Assembly: GCA_017303875.1 (NCBI GenBank)
Contig: JAFLBP010000019.1
Coordinates: 62,001 to 126,000, forward strand
Source of the DNA: Chitinophagales bacterium
GTDB taxonomy: Bacteria; Bacteroidota; Bacteroidia; Chitinophagales; Saprospiraceae
Length of the DNA stretch: 64,000 bases
Reading direction: 5' to 3'
This document shows positions 16,385-25,065 of the stretch, in pieces. Position 1 is the stretch's first letter. Every line of letters begins with the position of its first letter. The notes under the pieces were generated by a model. It did no database searches. It was given only the letters and a program-made list of their open reading frames with translations, and had not been told where the DNA came from. Made by a program: the position numbers and the translations under genes.

Positions 16385-17467
16385 ATGGAACTTATAGATC
16401 GCTACTTCCCCTGGTCCATCCGCATCATCATCGCGGGTCTTTTTTTGGTGTCTGCCTACGGCAAAGTATACCCCGATCCGTCGGCCTACGCTACCATCAG
16501 CACATTTGAAGTAAAACAATTATATCCGCTTGGTTTTGAAGAACTTATTGCAAAGTTCTTCTCCCGCACCCTCATCGGTATTGAATTTGCACTGGGCATT
16601 TTGATCCTGCTGCCTTTCAACCTCAAACGTTGGGTTATTCCGGGTATCATCCTGATGCTCGCGGTATTTGTGGTGCACCTCGGCATTCAGATTGCCACGG
16701 TAGGCAACAGCGGCAACTGCGGCTGCTTCGGCGCCCTGCTGCCCATGACGCCCGCCGAGGCCATTGCCAAAAACGTACTGTCCATCGGCCTGCTGGCCTT
16801 CCTGCTCTGGCGCTACGGCAAAACGCTCCCGGAAAAGAATAACTTCCTGGCGCTTACCAATGTCACAACCGCCTGCATCCTGGGCATGTTTATGTTTGTA
16901 CCGCTGTACAAACCCACCTCCTCTCCCCTGCCCGGTGATATGCTCCCGGCAATGGACACGACGGCTGCCGTGCAGCAAACCGCAACTACCCCCGATCTGA
17001 CAGCTAACGCCGCTACAACAGCCGCTACAAGCACAGACCCTGCCGCCACCGCCGCTCCGGCCGCTCCGCAAGGCCCGGCTCCCACAAAATCGGGCTTCGC
17101 CAAATATTACCCGGATATCGACAAGGATAAAAAGCTGCTTTGCTTCTTCGCTCCCTCCTGCGACCACTGCCAGGCCACAGCCAAGGAACTGACCGAACTG
17201 CGCAAAAGCACCCCCGGCTTCCCGCCCATTCAAATCCTCTTTATGGATGAAATGCCGGAAGTCATTCCCGACTTTTTCCAAAAAGCCGGCGCCACTTACC
17301 CCTATAAAGTACTGGAAATCATTGAATTCTGGAAAGCCATCGGCGATGACAAAAACGTGCCCGGCGTCGCTTATATCTGGAATGGCAATATCGTCAAGTT
17401 CTACCATGAACCCGAAGGCCCCACCGCTTTCAAAAAAGCAGATTTGAAAGCAGAACTGAAAAAGTAA
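16385..17467 (+). CDS. MauE/DoxX-like membrane protein fused to a thioredoxin-like domain
   Basis: This 360-residue protein has four or five N-terminal membrane segments (IRIIIAGLFLVSAYGKVYPD, LIGIEFALGILILLPF, VIPGIILMLAVFVVHLG, then NCGCFGALLPMTPAEAIAKN), the pattern of MauE/DoxX-family redox membrane proteins, with the conserved NCGCFG cysteines. After an Ala/Thr/Pro-rich linker (about 175-235) comes a thioredoxin-like domain with CDHC at 259-262 (LLCFFAPSCDHCQATAKEL). The pairing suggests disulfide exchange across the membrane between the NCGC pair and the CDHC pair. The ATG at 16385 is chosen over an upstream one because it follows a -7 box and opens the first segment. A family-C array starts at the base after the stop. 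Confidence 0.8.
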   Translation: MELIDRYFPWSIRIIIAGLFLVSAYGKVYPDPSAYATISTFEVKQLYPLGFEELIAKFFSRTLIGIEFALGILILLPFNLKRWVIPGIILMLAVFVVHLGIQIATVGNSGNCGCFGALLPMTPAEAIAKNVLSIGLLAFLLWRYGKTLPEKNNFLALTNVTTACILGMFMFVPLYKPTSSPLPGDMLPAMDTTAAVQQTATTPDLTANAATTAATSTDPAATAAPAAPQGPAPTKSGFAKYYPDIDKDKKLLCFFAPSCDHCQATAKELTELRKSTPGFPPIQILFMDEMPEVIPDFFQKAGATYPYKVLEIIEFWKAIGDDKNVPGVAYIWNGNIVKFYHEPEGPTAFKKADLKAELKK

Positions 17468-17537
17468 GTGTTTTAGTGTTTTAGTGTTTAAGTGTTTAAG
17501 ATTACTAAAACACCTAAACACTAAAACACCTAAACAC
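17468..17537. repeat. Family C inverted array (GTGTTTTA units) at convergent gene ends
   Basis: GTGTTTTA/GTGTTTAA units run from 17468, directly after TAA, to about 17500; the inverse (CTAAAACAC units) runs to about 17537. The right arm provides the TAG stop of the GluQ-RS gene (17530-17532). Confidence 0.85.
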
Positions 17538-18279
17538 CCGCAGACTTCGACAGTTTCCGTCCGTCTGCTCCCATAATTAAAGGATGGTGTAAAAATTGAA
17601 TTTCGGCAAAAGCGCTCAGACCGGCGGCTTCGGCAAGCCATTGTTGTGCCTGTGTGGAAGCCTGTAAATCGGCCCCGCGAATGACGTGGGTGACCCCGAA
17701 ATGCAGGTCGTCGGCGATGGTGGCCACCTGATAGGCCGGTACGCCGTCGCGGCGGCGCACTACGAAATCAGGCATCGGGAATCCGGGCGGTGTCAGCACC
17801 CGCCAGGCCACATCGGGGGCGTCAAGGTCGAGGTGCTGCTGTCGGAAATGCTCGGGTGGAACGCCGCCAAAAGGCTCCAGGTCGCGGCGCGATTTGGCAC
17901 AGGCATACAGCAGGCCTTTTTTGCGCAGCAGGGACAGTAGCTCGTAATACAAGGGCAAACGGTGTTGCTGCGACCAGTTTTTCTCAAAATCGGCCACATC
18001 CGTCGGGCCTTCATCCCAGGCGAGCGCTTGCTCGTGCAGCGTATCAAAAATATTCCGGATATAAGCCGTTCGGGCGCGGGCAGCATCGAGGTCGTCTATG
18101 CGCAGGAGTATATGCGCCGAAGGCCGGGCAAAGCGGGAGGCCCGAAAATTCAGCCTGAAATTCAGGAGGTTTCCTTCGTGCAGGTAGCCGGAGGGCGTGG
18201 GGGCATAGCGCAGACGACTGTCGGAGCCGATCGTGCGTGCGAACGCTTCAAAGGCCGATTCAAACCCTCCAGCTTCCAC
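17530..18279 (-). CDS. gluQ: Glutamyl-Q tRNA(Asp) synthetase-like protein, shortened C-terminus
   Basis: This 249-residue class I synthetase core has the HIGH-like motif GYLHEGN near residue 31, the LRIDDLD block near 60 and KLSKS at 243-247. It lacks the anticodon-binding part, as GluQ-RS enzymes do; these attach glutamate to queuosine in tRNA-Asp. The CxC zinc pattern is incomplete (YACAKSRRD). Family members normally continue roughly 50-60 residues past KLSKS, but here the frame ends two residues later (AGV) at a TAG supplied by the family-C repeat. It is therefore probably truncated; activity is uncertain. It is the last gene of a minus-strand unit, 3 nt after the TPR lipoprotein. Confidence 0.75.
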   Translation of the reverse strand: MEAGGFESAFEAFARTIGSDSRLRYAPTPSGYLHEGNLLNFRLNFRASRFARPSAHILLRIDDLDAARARTAYIRNIFDTLHEQALAWDEGPTDVADFEKNWSQQHRLPLYYELLSLLRKKGLLYACAKSRRDLEPFGGVPPEHFRQQHLDLDAPDVAWRVLTPPGFPMPDFVVRRRDGVPAYQVATIADDLHFGVTHVIRGADLQASTQAQQWLAEAAGLSAFAEIQFLHHPLIMGADGRKLSKSAGV

Positions 18280-18282
18280 GAT

Positions 18283-19158
18283 TTATTTGGAAATTTCCTG
18301 AATAATTTGCTCGGGTGTTTTGCCGAGATTTTTCAGCTCGCTGCGCGCCGATTCAGCCAGCGGATCTTGCGGGTATTTTTGCAAAAACTCCTGGTAAATT
18401 TCTTTGGCTTTATTCAGGTCGTTCAGGTCGTTGGCAAAAATAAAACCGGTCATAAACAAGGCCGAAGGTTGGCGCGGGTGCGGTGGCAGGCTCGACAAAA
18501 TGCGGTTGTACAGTTGCAAAGCTTTGTTCGGCTCATTGGCCGTTTTGGCCAAACCTGCAGCTTTCATCAAAATATCGGAGCACTTCAGCGGACTATCTTT
18601 TTCCAAAATATAACCAAAACCTTCGGATGCCTCGATAAAGGCATCAACTAATTTTTTGTCCGGTATGCCGGCACTTTGGGTTATTTGCCGATCCATACTC
18701 AGAATGGACGAATCTGCCCAAACTAAGTTTTTCTGGATATTGGCTTGCAGCAAATCCACATCTTCAGGCTGAAGCTTATTGATGGTCAGGTCCGACTTGT
18801 AATTGTAATGCCGCCACATGCGCAGCATCAACCCCAGTACTTCTGTATGGTTTTGCCCTTTGCCATACTGGTTTATCGCCGTGTCAAAATTGCGAGCAGC
18901 CGAAACAGCATCCTGCTTGTTCAGCATCTGAATTTTTGCCGCAGCCACCAAATAGCGGTAGTTATTGGCCTGATCGTCCGGATTGTTTTTTACCATTTCC
19001 GCATACAGTGCCAACAAGGAATCCGCCCGCGGAACGGTATATTGCGAAGCGAGCGCCTGCTCCAGAGCTGCAATCTGCTTGACCGGATCCGGCTTGGAAG
19101 TACAAGCGGCGAAAAAAAACAGCGACAATGCTGTGATGAGTGTTATTTGCTTAGTCAT
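18283..19158 (-). CDS. TPR-containing lipoprotein
   Basis: This 291-residue protein has a type II signal peptide (MTKQITLITALSLFFFAAC, Cys19). The mature part is helical, with TPR-like pairs, most clearly NKALQLYNRILSSLPPHPRQP and LNKAKEIYQEFLQKYPQDPLAESARSEL near the C-terminus. It likely scaffolds envelope proteins, but the partner is unknown. It lies between purM (12 nt upstream) and gluQ (3 nt downstream) on the same strand, so it is co-transcribed with metabolic genes. Confidence 0.75.
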   Translation of the reverse strand: MTKQITLITALSLFFFAACTSKPDPVKQIAALEQALASQYTVPRADSLLALYAEMVKNNPDDQANNYRYLVAAAKIQMLNKQDAVSAARNFDTAINQYGKGQNHTEVLGLMLRMWRHYNYKSDLTINKLQPEDVDLLQANIQKNLVWADSSILSMDRQITQSAGIPDKKLVDAFIEASEGFGYILEKDSPLKCSDILMKAAGLAKTANEPNKALQLYNRILSSLPPHPRQPSALFMTGFIFANDLNDLNKAKEIYQEFLQKYPQDPLAESARSELKNLGKTPEQIIQEISK

Positions 19159-19170
19159 GGTATATTTATT

Positions 19171-20349
19171 TCAATATTCAAACTCCCTTACCTGCACACT
19201 TACTCCGGTTCCGGCTTCCACCCGGCCGATAATCTTTGCGCCGATATTGAAGCTATGCGCGAGGTCAATAACGGTTTGGGCGTGCTCGGCAGGCAGGTAA
19301 ATTTCCATCCGATGCCCCATATTAAACACCTGATACATTTCGCGCCACGGCGTTCCGCTGCTTTCCTGAATCAGTTGAAACAAGGGTGGCACCGGAAACA
19401 GGTTATCTTTGATAATTCGGACGTTTTGAGCAAACTTTGCCACCTTCGTTTGTCCGCCGCCCGTACAATGAATCAATCCATGAATATACGGGCGCAACTC
19501 CTTCAAAATCAGGCGCATTAGCGGCAAGTAGGTACGTGTAGGCGACAAAATGAGCTTGCCGACGGTCGTCTCTACCGCTTCCGGCATCAATACTTCCGGC
19601 GCCGCCGGAATCTGAATTTTTTCCTCCAGGCGGTGCTTGCCGGTATACACAACACTGTCGGGCAGCGCCGGATCAAAGGATTCCGGATATTTGGCCGCAT
19701 AGTCGTGCAGCAACACATCGTGACGCGCGGCCGTGAGACCATTGCTGCCCATACCGCCATTGTATTCCTGTTCGTAGGAGGCCTTCCCGTAGGAAGCAAG
19801 GCCCACTATAACATCGCCGGGTTGTATTTGGTTGTCGACCACATCTGCCCTGCGCATCCGCGCGAAGGCGGTAAATCCGACATCAATGGTGCGCACAATA
19901 TCGCCTACATCAGCGGTTTCGCCGCCAGCCAGGTGCAGCGTAACGCCTTGTTCGCGCATGGCATCGGCAAAATCCGAAGCAGCGCCGATAATGGCACTCA
20001 GCACTTCACCGGGGATGAGATTTTTATTGCGGCCCACTGTGCTGGAGAGCATAATATCATCCACACAGCCCACGCAGGCCATATCGTCGAGGTTCATCAC
20101 GATGGCATCCTGCACGATGCCCGGCCAAACACTCAGATCGCCTGTTTCGCGCCAATAGAGGTAGGCGAGGCTGCCTTTTGTGCCGGCCGTATCGGCGTGC
20201 AGCAGGGTGCAGTAGGCCGGATCGTTGGCCGCCACATCCGGCAAAATCTTACAGAAAGCATTGGGATACAAGCCTTTATCCAAGTGCTTGATCGCAGCAT
20301 GTACATCATCTTTGGAGGCGGACACCCCGCGCTGATCGTATTTAAGCAT
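19171..20349 (-). CDS. purM: Phosphoribosylformylglycinamidine cyclo-ligase (AIR synthase), Bacteroidota type
   Basis: This 392-residue AIR-synthase-superfamily protein has the N-terminal YDQRGVSASKDDVH segment (Gly-rich ATP loop region), the domain-1 motif NLDDMACVG and the HLAGGETADVGD block, and the C-terminal IHCTGGGQTKV loop. It matches the longer PurM variant of Bacteroidota, which closes the imidazole ring in purine synthesis with ATP. The start lies 8 nt after the GlmU-like gene, so the two are in one operon. Confidence 0.85.
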   Translation of the reverse strand: MLKYDQRGVSASKDDVHAAIKHLDKGLYPNAFCKILPDVAANDPAYCTLLHADTAGTKGSLAYLYWRETGDLSVWPGIVQDAIVMNLDDMACVGCVDDIMLSSTVGRNKNLIPGEVLSAIIGAASDFADAMREQGVTLHLAGGETADVGDIVRTIDVGFTAFARMRRADVVDNQIQPGDVIVGLASYGKASYEQEYNGGMGSNGLTAARHDVLLHDYAAKYPESFDPALPDSVVYTGKHRLEEKIQIPAAPEVLMPEAVETTVGKLILSPTRTYLPLMRLILKELRPYIHGLIHCTGGGQTKVAKFAQNVRIIKDNLFPVPPLFQLIQESSGTPWREMYQVFNMGHRMEIYLPAEHAQTVIDLAHSFNIGAKIIGRVEAGTGVSVQVREFEY

Positions 20350-20357
20350 GGCTGTAT

Positions 20358-21569
20358 TTAATCTTCCCAGCGCCGGAATTTGGCAGTCTGGTCGTACACA
20401 TGGTACAAAATCGCTTTATCGTATTCGGTAAACTCTACGTTGCGGCGCGCCATTACCAACGCAGCCGTTTCGCAGGCATCCGAAAATTTATAGGTTCGCT
20501 GCGGTGAATCGGGACCGCCCCAGGCAAAATCGGGGATAAAATTCTTCTGATACCCGCTGCCGAAAACATTGGCAAATACGCCGATGACGGTGCCGGTATT
20601 GAGCATGGTGTTGATGCCGCATTTTGCATGATCGCCCATCACTAAGCCCATAAACTGCATCCCGCTGCGTTCAAAACGCTCCGAAGTGTAGTCCCACAGG
20701 CGCACTTCAGAATAGTTGTTTTTGAGGTTGGAATTATTGGTATCGGCGCCAAGGTTACACCATTCACCCAGTACGGCATCACCGAGATAACCGTCGTGCG
20801 ATTTATTGGAGTTGGCAATCATCACCACATTTTTAAGCTCGCCGCCGAGGCGACAACCCGGGCCGGCAGCCGTAGGGCCGTAAATTTTTGCCCCCATTTT
20901 TACAATGCACTCGACGCCCAGATAGATGGGGCCGCGCAGGAGGCCACCCTCCATGACAATGGTGTTTTTAGCGATATACACCGGACCGGTTTTAGTATTA
21001 ATGGTACAGGCTTCCAGCTCCACCCCCTCTTCTATAAACAATTGATCCTCAGGACCAATCAAGCGATTGCTGTCGGATAAGGGCTGCGATTTCCGGCCTT
21101 TTACCAACAGCTCGAAATCGTCGCGCATGGCACGGTCATTGAGCCGTACAATATCCCAAAGTCGGTTAATGGCCAGCAGTTCAAAACCTTCTGGGAGGGG
21201 AATACCATGCAATTCGCTGAGTTGTTCGTCTTCAATCAGCGCTTCAATTTGCTGCTCATTGAGGCGGGCGGCAATGAGTTCGCCATTGTCGAGCAAAGCT
21301 TCTCCCGGACCGATTTGTTCAATCAATTTGCACAGTTCGGTTGTGGGCAACACCCCTGCATTCAGGATCAGATTTTCCTCTTCAATGGCAATTGGAAAGC
21401 GCTCTTGCAGGTACTCCTGCGTGATGTAAGAGCAGCGGCCGCCGAGTCGGCGCTCCCATTTTTCGCGCAGGGTGAGCATACCAACGCGCAACTCGCCCAC
21501 CGGCCGGGTAGCCGTGAGGGGCAGGAGGTGATGGCGCGCATCGGTATCAAAGAGAATGAGGTTTAACAT
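20358..21569 (-). CDS. GlmU-like sugar nucleotidyltransferase/left-handed beta-helix protein
   Basis: This 403-residue protein begins LNLILFDTDARHHLLPLTATRPVGELRVG, the degenerate nucleotidyltransferase N-terminus typical of the Bacteroidota GlmU-like family. From about residue 195 it has hexapeptide-type left-handed beta-helix repeats (GPVYIAKNTIVMEGGLLRGPIYLG, then LGAD..NSNLKNNYS). The exact substrate is unknown; sugar-1-phosphate uridylyl- or acetyltransfer is inferred. It heads the run glmU-like, purM, TPR lipoprotein, gluQ. Confidence 0.8.
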   Translation of the reverse strand: MLNLILFDTDARHHLLPLTATRPVGELRVGMLTLREKWERRLGGRCSYITQEYLQERFPIAIEEENLILNAGVLPTTELCKLIEQIGPGEALLDNGELIAARLNEQQIEALIEDEQLSELHGIPLPEGFELLAINRLWDIVRLNDRAMRDDFELLVKGRKSQPLSDSNRLIGPEDQLFIEEGVELEACTINTKTGPVYIAKNTIVMEGGLLRGPIYLGVECIVKMGAKIYGPTAAGPGCRLGGELKNVVMIANSNKSHDGYLGDAVLGEWCNLGADTNNSNLKNNYSEVRLWDYTSERFERSGMQFMGLVMGDHAKCGINTMLNTGTVIGVFANVFGSGYQKNFIPDFAWGGPDSPQRTYKFSDACETAALVMARRNVEFTEYDKAILYHVYDQTAKFRRWED

Positions 21570-21587
21570 AAGCGCAGGATGGTGTAT

Positions 21588-21628
21588 AAAAAAAGTCCCA
21601 ACAAGCGGAATCGCTGATCGGGACTTTT
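21588..21628 (-). terminator. Rho-independent terminator of rpmE2
   Basis: On the minus strand a 9-bp stem (AAAAGTCCC / GGGACTTTT) encloses a 20-nt loop and ends in seven T. It separates rpmE2 from the GlmU-like gene. Confidence 0.75.
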
Positions 21629-21650
21629 AAAGAACGAAAAGGCCGTAGGC

Positions 21651-21911
21651 TTATTTCGCGAATTTGGAGTTGGCGAATTTCTTGTTGAATTTGTCGATAC
21701 GACCGGCAGTGTCAACAAATTTCAGTTTGCCTGTGAAGAAAGGGTGGCTGTAAGCAGAAATCTCCATCTTAACGAGGGGATATTCTTTGCCATCTTCCCA
21801 GGTGATGGTCTCTTTGGAATTGGTGCAGGATTTGGTCAAGAACATCTCGTCAGTAGCGATGTCTTTGAATACCACGGTGCGGTAGCTGCTCGGATGGATA
21901 TCTTTTTTCAT
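21651..21911 (-). CDS. rpmE2: 50S ribosomal protein L31, type B
   Basis: This 86-residue protein matches L31 type B: MKKDIHPSSYRTVVFKD, TKSCTNSKETI, YPLVKMEISAYSHPFFTGK and RIDKFNKKF. It lacks the CxxC zinc pairs of type A, as is usual for Bacteroidota. It has its own promoter at 21965-21997 and its own terminator, so it is a single-gene unit within a run of minus-strand genes. Confidence 0.95.
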   Translation of the reverse strand: MKKDIHPSSYRTVVFKDIATDEMFLTKSCTNSKETITWEDGKEYPLVKMEISAYSHPFFTGKLKFVDTAGRIDKFNKKFANSKFAK

Positions 21912-21964
21912 GTCTTTATTGCTGAAAATTCGTATAAAAACCGTATTTCACGATTTTCGAGCCG

Positions 21965-21997
21965 CAAAGATACATTTCTTACCCTTTCCCGACAAAA
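21965..21997 (-). promoter_or_regulatory. Promoter of rpmE2
   Basis: On the minus strand TTTTG (21993-21997), a 20-nt spacer and TATCTTTG (21965-21972) form a textbook Bacteroidota promoter. The -33 part lies inside the end of coaE. The leader is about 48 nt. Confidence 0.75.
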
Positions 21998-22626
21998 TTT
22001 TTTTCAAAAAAACTTTTTGCACACAATGCCTGATGAATAGCCCACACCTGGGGCGTCAGCAAGCGGCTCCCATCATTGACAATTATGAAATCGGCCAATT
22101 GCACTTTTTCTTCTTCTGCCAACTGCCGCTGCATACGGGCTTGCACGCTTGCCGCGTCTGCCCCGTCTCGGGTCACCACCCGTGTCAGGCGCAGGGTTTC
22201 GGGCGCCGTCACCACAATCAGCTGATCTAAATGCCTGTAACTGCCGCTTTCTATCATCAGCGCGGCCTCTTTGAGGGTATACGGCGGCGCCAAGGCTGCA
22301 AGCTGCTGTTCATGCCAGTCCTGACTGTGTTGCTCTACCGCCGGGTGCAGGATGGCGTTTAATCCCGCTAATTTTTCTTTATTGGCAAATACAATTTGCG
22401 CTACATACGCCCGGTTATACGCGCCTTCCGGGGTATAGGCCTCCGGGCCAAGCAATCCGATAATGGCCGCTTTAACATCCGGGTCGTTGGCACTGAGCCA
22501 TTTGGCGGCATCATCTGCATAATATACTGGTATACCAAGCGCCTCAAACATCCGGCAAACGGTCGTTTTGCCACTGCCGATATTGCCGGTAATACCCACC
22601 CGCAGCGCTGTTTTGTGCGTTTTCAT
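21979..22626 (-). CDS. coaE: Dephospho-CoA kinase
   Basis: This 215-residue P-loop kinase has GITGNIGSGKTT at residues 11-22, the YYADDAAK motif near 37, and HPAVEQH near 95, all CoaE signatures. It phosphorylates dephospho-CoA in the last step of CoA synthesis. The start overlaps the stop of the upstream glycosyltransferase by four bases (ATGA). Confidence 0.93.
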   Translation of the reverse strand: MKTHKTALRVGITGNIGSGKTTVCRMFEALGIPVYYADDAAKWLSANDPDVKAAIIGLLGPEAYTPEGAYNRAYVAQIVFANKEKLAGLNAILHPAVEQHSQDWHEQQLAALAPPYTLKEAALMIESGSYRHLDQLIVVTAPETLRLTRVVTRDGADAASVQARMQRQLAEEEKVQLADFIIVNDGSRLLTPQVWAIHQALCAKSFFEKNFVGKG

Positions 22627-24185
22627 TGCACGGCTACTTTGCGTTCCACAATGATGATCCAGTCTTTTGTTTTCGGCACGGGCGCCGGGCCTGGATTCCA
22701 GTTGTACTCCGTTTTGTCCGGATACAACTCCCCTACCCCGATGGCCTGATAATTCTGGCGCAACTGCTGAAAAGTACTTTCAAACTGCTTATCTTTCATG
22801 TAAATACTCAACAAGGCGCTCGGAATGACTACAAAACGCGGCGTTTTTTGCTGGTAAAATTTGCTAAACCCTTCGCGAAAGCGCTGCTGCTGCGGCCCTT
22901 CGGGCAGGCTTGGGTAAAAAAACCAGCTCTCCGGCGACGCGGCACTGCCGGTGTATAAGGCTAATTCCGGCTCGGAGCCGAAAGCCACGGCCACGTCGCC
23001 CGGGCGCATGCGTTTTTTCAGTGATTCTCCAATTTCCTGCATTTCCACAAAAGGATTCATGCCATACACGTCGCGGATGATACTGCGCGGCGATGCACTG
23101 AACCAGTAAGTGTTGTTGTGTACCAGCGGCCAGAGCAGGGTAGCCAACAAGGCAACTGCGCCACCGGCAGGTAATTTTGCTGCAATAAACTGCCAGCCCA
23201 ATACCGCGCAAAAAGCCACCCAAGGCAAGGTCAGCACAAAATAATGCTGATAAAACAAACCGCTCACCGAAGTGGCTAACAGCGATAAAAGCAGCAGTAC
23301 CGGAAAAAGCCAGCTGTTGCTGCGCCGGAAAGCCTGCACGCAGCCTGCAAGGGCCAGCAACCAGACACCCGCCCAGCTTTGCAGCACCGTTCCGCCAAAC
23401 TCGCGGAGTAATTCACCACTTTTGCTACTGCTGGTTCCGCCAGCCATCGCAGCGGGCATCTCTACGGTCCAGAACCAGAAATCTGCCAGACGGCCCTGCG
23501 CGGCGTACCACGCATAACATAGTATATAGGGTAAAAAAACGCCTGCGGCAAATAACAGCAATTGCAGCATACCCTGTTTCCGCTTGTCGGCCTGGCGGAG
23601 TTGCCACAGCAAATACAAACCGCCGGCAATCGGGTAAAAAAATGCCTGTTGCTTGATGAGAATCGCCAGCCCGAACAACAAACCCGCAAGGAATGCGGCA
23701 TACGGCGTGCGGACTGCTCCATTTTCAGCGCTTTTGGGCAATAGCAGGCCAACGCCGAGGAGGGCAGGCAGGGCCAGCAACTGGGTAGCATGGGCGGCAA
23801 AACCCATCACTTGCGGCGCAGCGGCGTACAAGGCAAAAATACCCGTGGCCAATATGGCCTGACCGCGATCCAGCACCCGGCTGCACACCCAAAAACAAGC
23901 CATCCAGGTAAGTATTTGCCAGATTAACAGGCCCGTGTGTACGCCCGTCGGGGTATCGCCGAACAAGCCGACAAACAGCGCATACACGCCGTACAAACCG
24001 GGCAATTTATTGTCAATCGCCGTGCTGTACAGGTTTTCGCCGCGCAACAAAGCTTTCGCCATTTGTACAAAAATGGCCTCGTCGCGCTCAAAAGGAATCG
24101 ACAGCAGGCGAATGCGCGCCACCAGCGCTACAAGCAGGCTCAAAATGCCCGCAAAAAACGGTAATTGTCGGAGTATCCGCATCAT
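22623..24185 (-). CDS. GT39-like (PMT/ArnT type) membrane glycosyltransferase
   Basis: This 520-residue polytopic membrane protein has about ten hydrophobic segments. The first loop has the acidic motif FERDEAIFVQMAKALLRGENLY, typical of GT-C glycosyltransferases of the PMT/ArnT group, followed by IDNKLPGLY. Such enzymes use polyprenyl-linked sugars to modify lipids or proteins outside the inner membrane; the acceptor is unknown. It overlaps coaE by four bases. Upstream lies the 874-bp repeat region. Confidence 0.75.
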   Translation of the reverse strand: MMRILRQLPFFAGILSLLVALVARIRLLSIPFERDEAIFVQMAKALLRGENLYSTAIDNKLPGLYGVYALFVGLFGDTPTGVHTGLLIWQILTWMACFWVCSRVLDRGQAILATGIFALYAAAPQVMGFAAHATQLLALPALLGVGLLLPKSAENGAVRTPYAAFLAGLLFGLAILIKQQAFFYPIAGGLYLLWQLRQADKRKQGMLQLLLFAAGVFLPYILCYAWYAAQGRLADFWFWTVEMPAAMAGGTSSSKSGELLREFGGTVLQSWAGVWLLALAGCVQAFRRSNSWLFPVLLLLSLLATSVSGLFYQHYFVLTLPWVAFCAVLGWQFIAAKLPAGGAVALLATLLWPLVHNNTYWFSASPRSIIRDVYGMNPFVEMQEIGESLKKRMRPGDVAVAFGSEPELALYTGSAASPESWFFYPSLPEGPQQQRFREGFSKFYQQKTPRFVVIPSALLSIYMKDKQFESTFQQLRQNYQAIGVGELYPDKTEYNWNPGPAPVPKTKDWIIIVERKVAVQ

Positions 24186-24213
24186 CTGTTATTTCGGCGG
24201 ACAAGATACGGAT

Positions 24214-24306
24214 TTCAGTTATCAGTTATCAGTGAGCAGTCAGCAGTTATCAGGGTTGTCATGCTGAGGCCACCGGCCGGGGCCAGCCACCAAACCGGTA
24301 ATGAAC
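24214..24306. repeat. Left arm of the outermost inverted repeat (family B plus a unique core)
   Basis: Positions 24237-24277 are an exact 41-nt inverted copy of 24997-25037, and similarity continues to 24306 / 24964. The outer part is family-B CAGTTATCAG units. The core (GGTTGTCATGCTGAGGCC) is unrelated to the other families. Confidence 0.9.
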
Positions 24307-24331
24307 CACTTGAGCTTATCGCTTAAGATCC

Positions 24332-24451
24332 ATTTCCCGCAGAATTCGCAGATTGACGCGCAGATCGCGCAGATTTTTTTATGTCATCTGCGTAGCCAAG
24401 CGTAAAAGTTCTGCGAATTCTGCGCGTCAATCTGCGAATTCTGCGGGAAAT
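24332..24451. repeat. Family H inverted repeat (TCTGCGAAT units)
   Basis: Arms 24332-24374 and about 24410-24451 share a 33-nt exact inverted match made of CGCAGAATT/CGCAGATTG/ACGCGCAGA units. Its right end touches the TAA of the relic coding sequence (24451-24453). Confidence 0.85.
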
Positions 24452-24553
24452 TAATCTTTGTAGTATATCATTCTGACAAAGTTATACATCCCATTTCGCT
24501 GATCAGATTCGATAATAAGTGATTGATTGTCAGGACTTAAGCCTAATCCAAAA

Positions 24554-24665
24554 ATTGTGGTTCATTAGTAGCGAAGGCGAAGTATCTGGCCAAGAGGGAC
24601 CAGGAAGCCCGCCTTTTAGGTAATGCCTGGCCAGATGCTTCACTTCGTTACTAATGAACCACAAT
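24554..24665. repeat. 112-bp palindromic element within the relic gene
   Basis: Arms 24554-24592 and 24628-24665 are inverted copies with about four differences (ATTGTGGTTCATTAGTA at both ends). The 35-nt centre is unique. The element separates two coding-like segments, as expected for an insertion. Confidence 0.85.
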
Positions 24666-24739
24666 TTCGGGATTGTGTTAAAAATTTGATAATCAGCAAG
24701 TTGTTATCAAATTTCAAATCGAAGGAGTAACCATAAGAC

Positions 24740-24934
24740 AAGCGGGATGTGATTCCTGTCAGGATAATAGATGTGATTAATATCTGTCTAATCCGCCCGA
24801 TAAATCAGGCGGTTACAGGATGTTAGATGTGAAAACAAAATGCCATCTAACATCCTGTAACCCCTTTGTTTTAACAAGGGGAATTAGCAAAAAACAATCA
24901 CATCTATCATCCTGACAGACATCACATCCCGCTT
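24740..24934. repeat. 195-bp branched palindrome within the relic gene
   Basis: Outer arms 24740-24778 and 24896-24934 (AAGCGGGATGTGAT ends) pair with few mismatches. An inner pair (24811-24829 with 24844-24862, 19 bp exact) and two side hairpins (CCGCC...GGCGG near 24793-24812; CCCCTT...AAGGGG near 24861-24881) give a cloverleaf-like fold. Confidence 0.85.
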
Positions 24935-24963
24935 CCCAAACATAATGGCCAGGAGTCACGCTC

Positions 24964-25065
24964 TATGGTTCATTTCTGGTTTGGTGGCCGGGCCGAGCCG
25001 GTGGCCTCAGCATGACAACCCTGATAACTGCTGACTGTTCACTGCTCACTGATAACTGCTCACTG
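24964..25065. repeat. Right arm of the outermost inverted repeat
   Basis: This is the inverse of 24214-24306; the exact 41-nt block is 24997-25037. Its family-B end supplies the TGA stop (25060-25062) of the secreted protein gene that ends there. Confidence 0.9.

Larger units (their letters stand above)
24451..24962 (-). pseudogene. Relic C-terminal coding sequence broken by palindromes
   Basis: Three minus-strand segments read as protein between the palindromes: about 24935-24962 (TIERDSWPLCLG), 24666-24739 (SYGYSFDLKFDNNLLIIKF...) and 24451-24555 (TIFGLGLSPDNQSLIIESD...FVRMIYYKD then TAA). They are open only outside the palindromes. The segment GLSPDNQSLIIESD resembles a beta-propeller blade (WD40/TolB-like); I cannot name the gene. 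The simplest reading is a gene remnant into which two palindromic elements inserted and whose 5' part is lost. This is inference from translation alone. Confidence 0.4.

Noticed and set aside
24186..25059. Possible insertion sequence or MITE with transposase
   Set aside because: No transposase frame exists and the arms are of several families; described instead as palindromic elements with unknown mobility.
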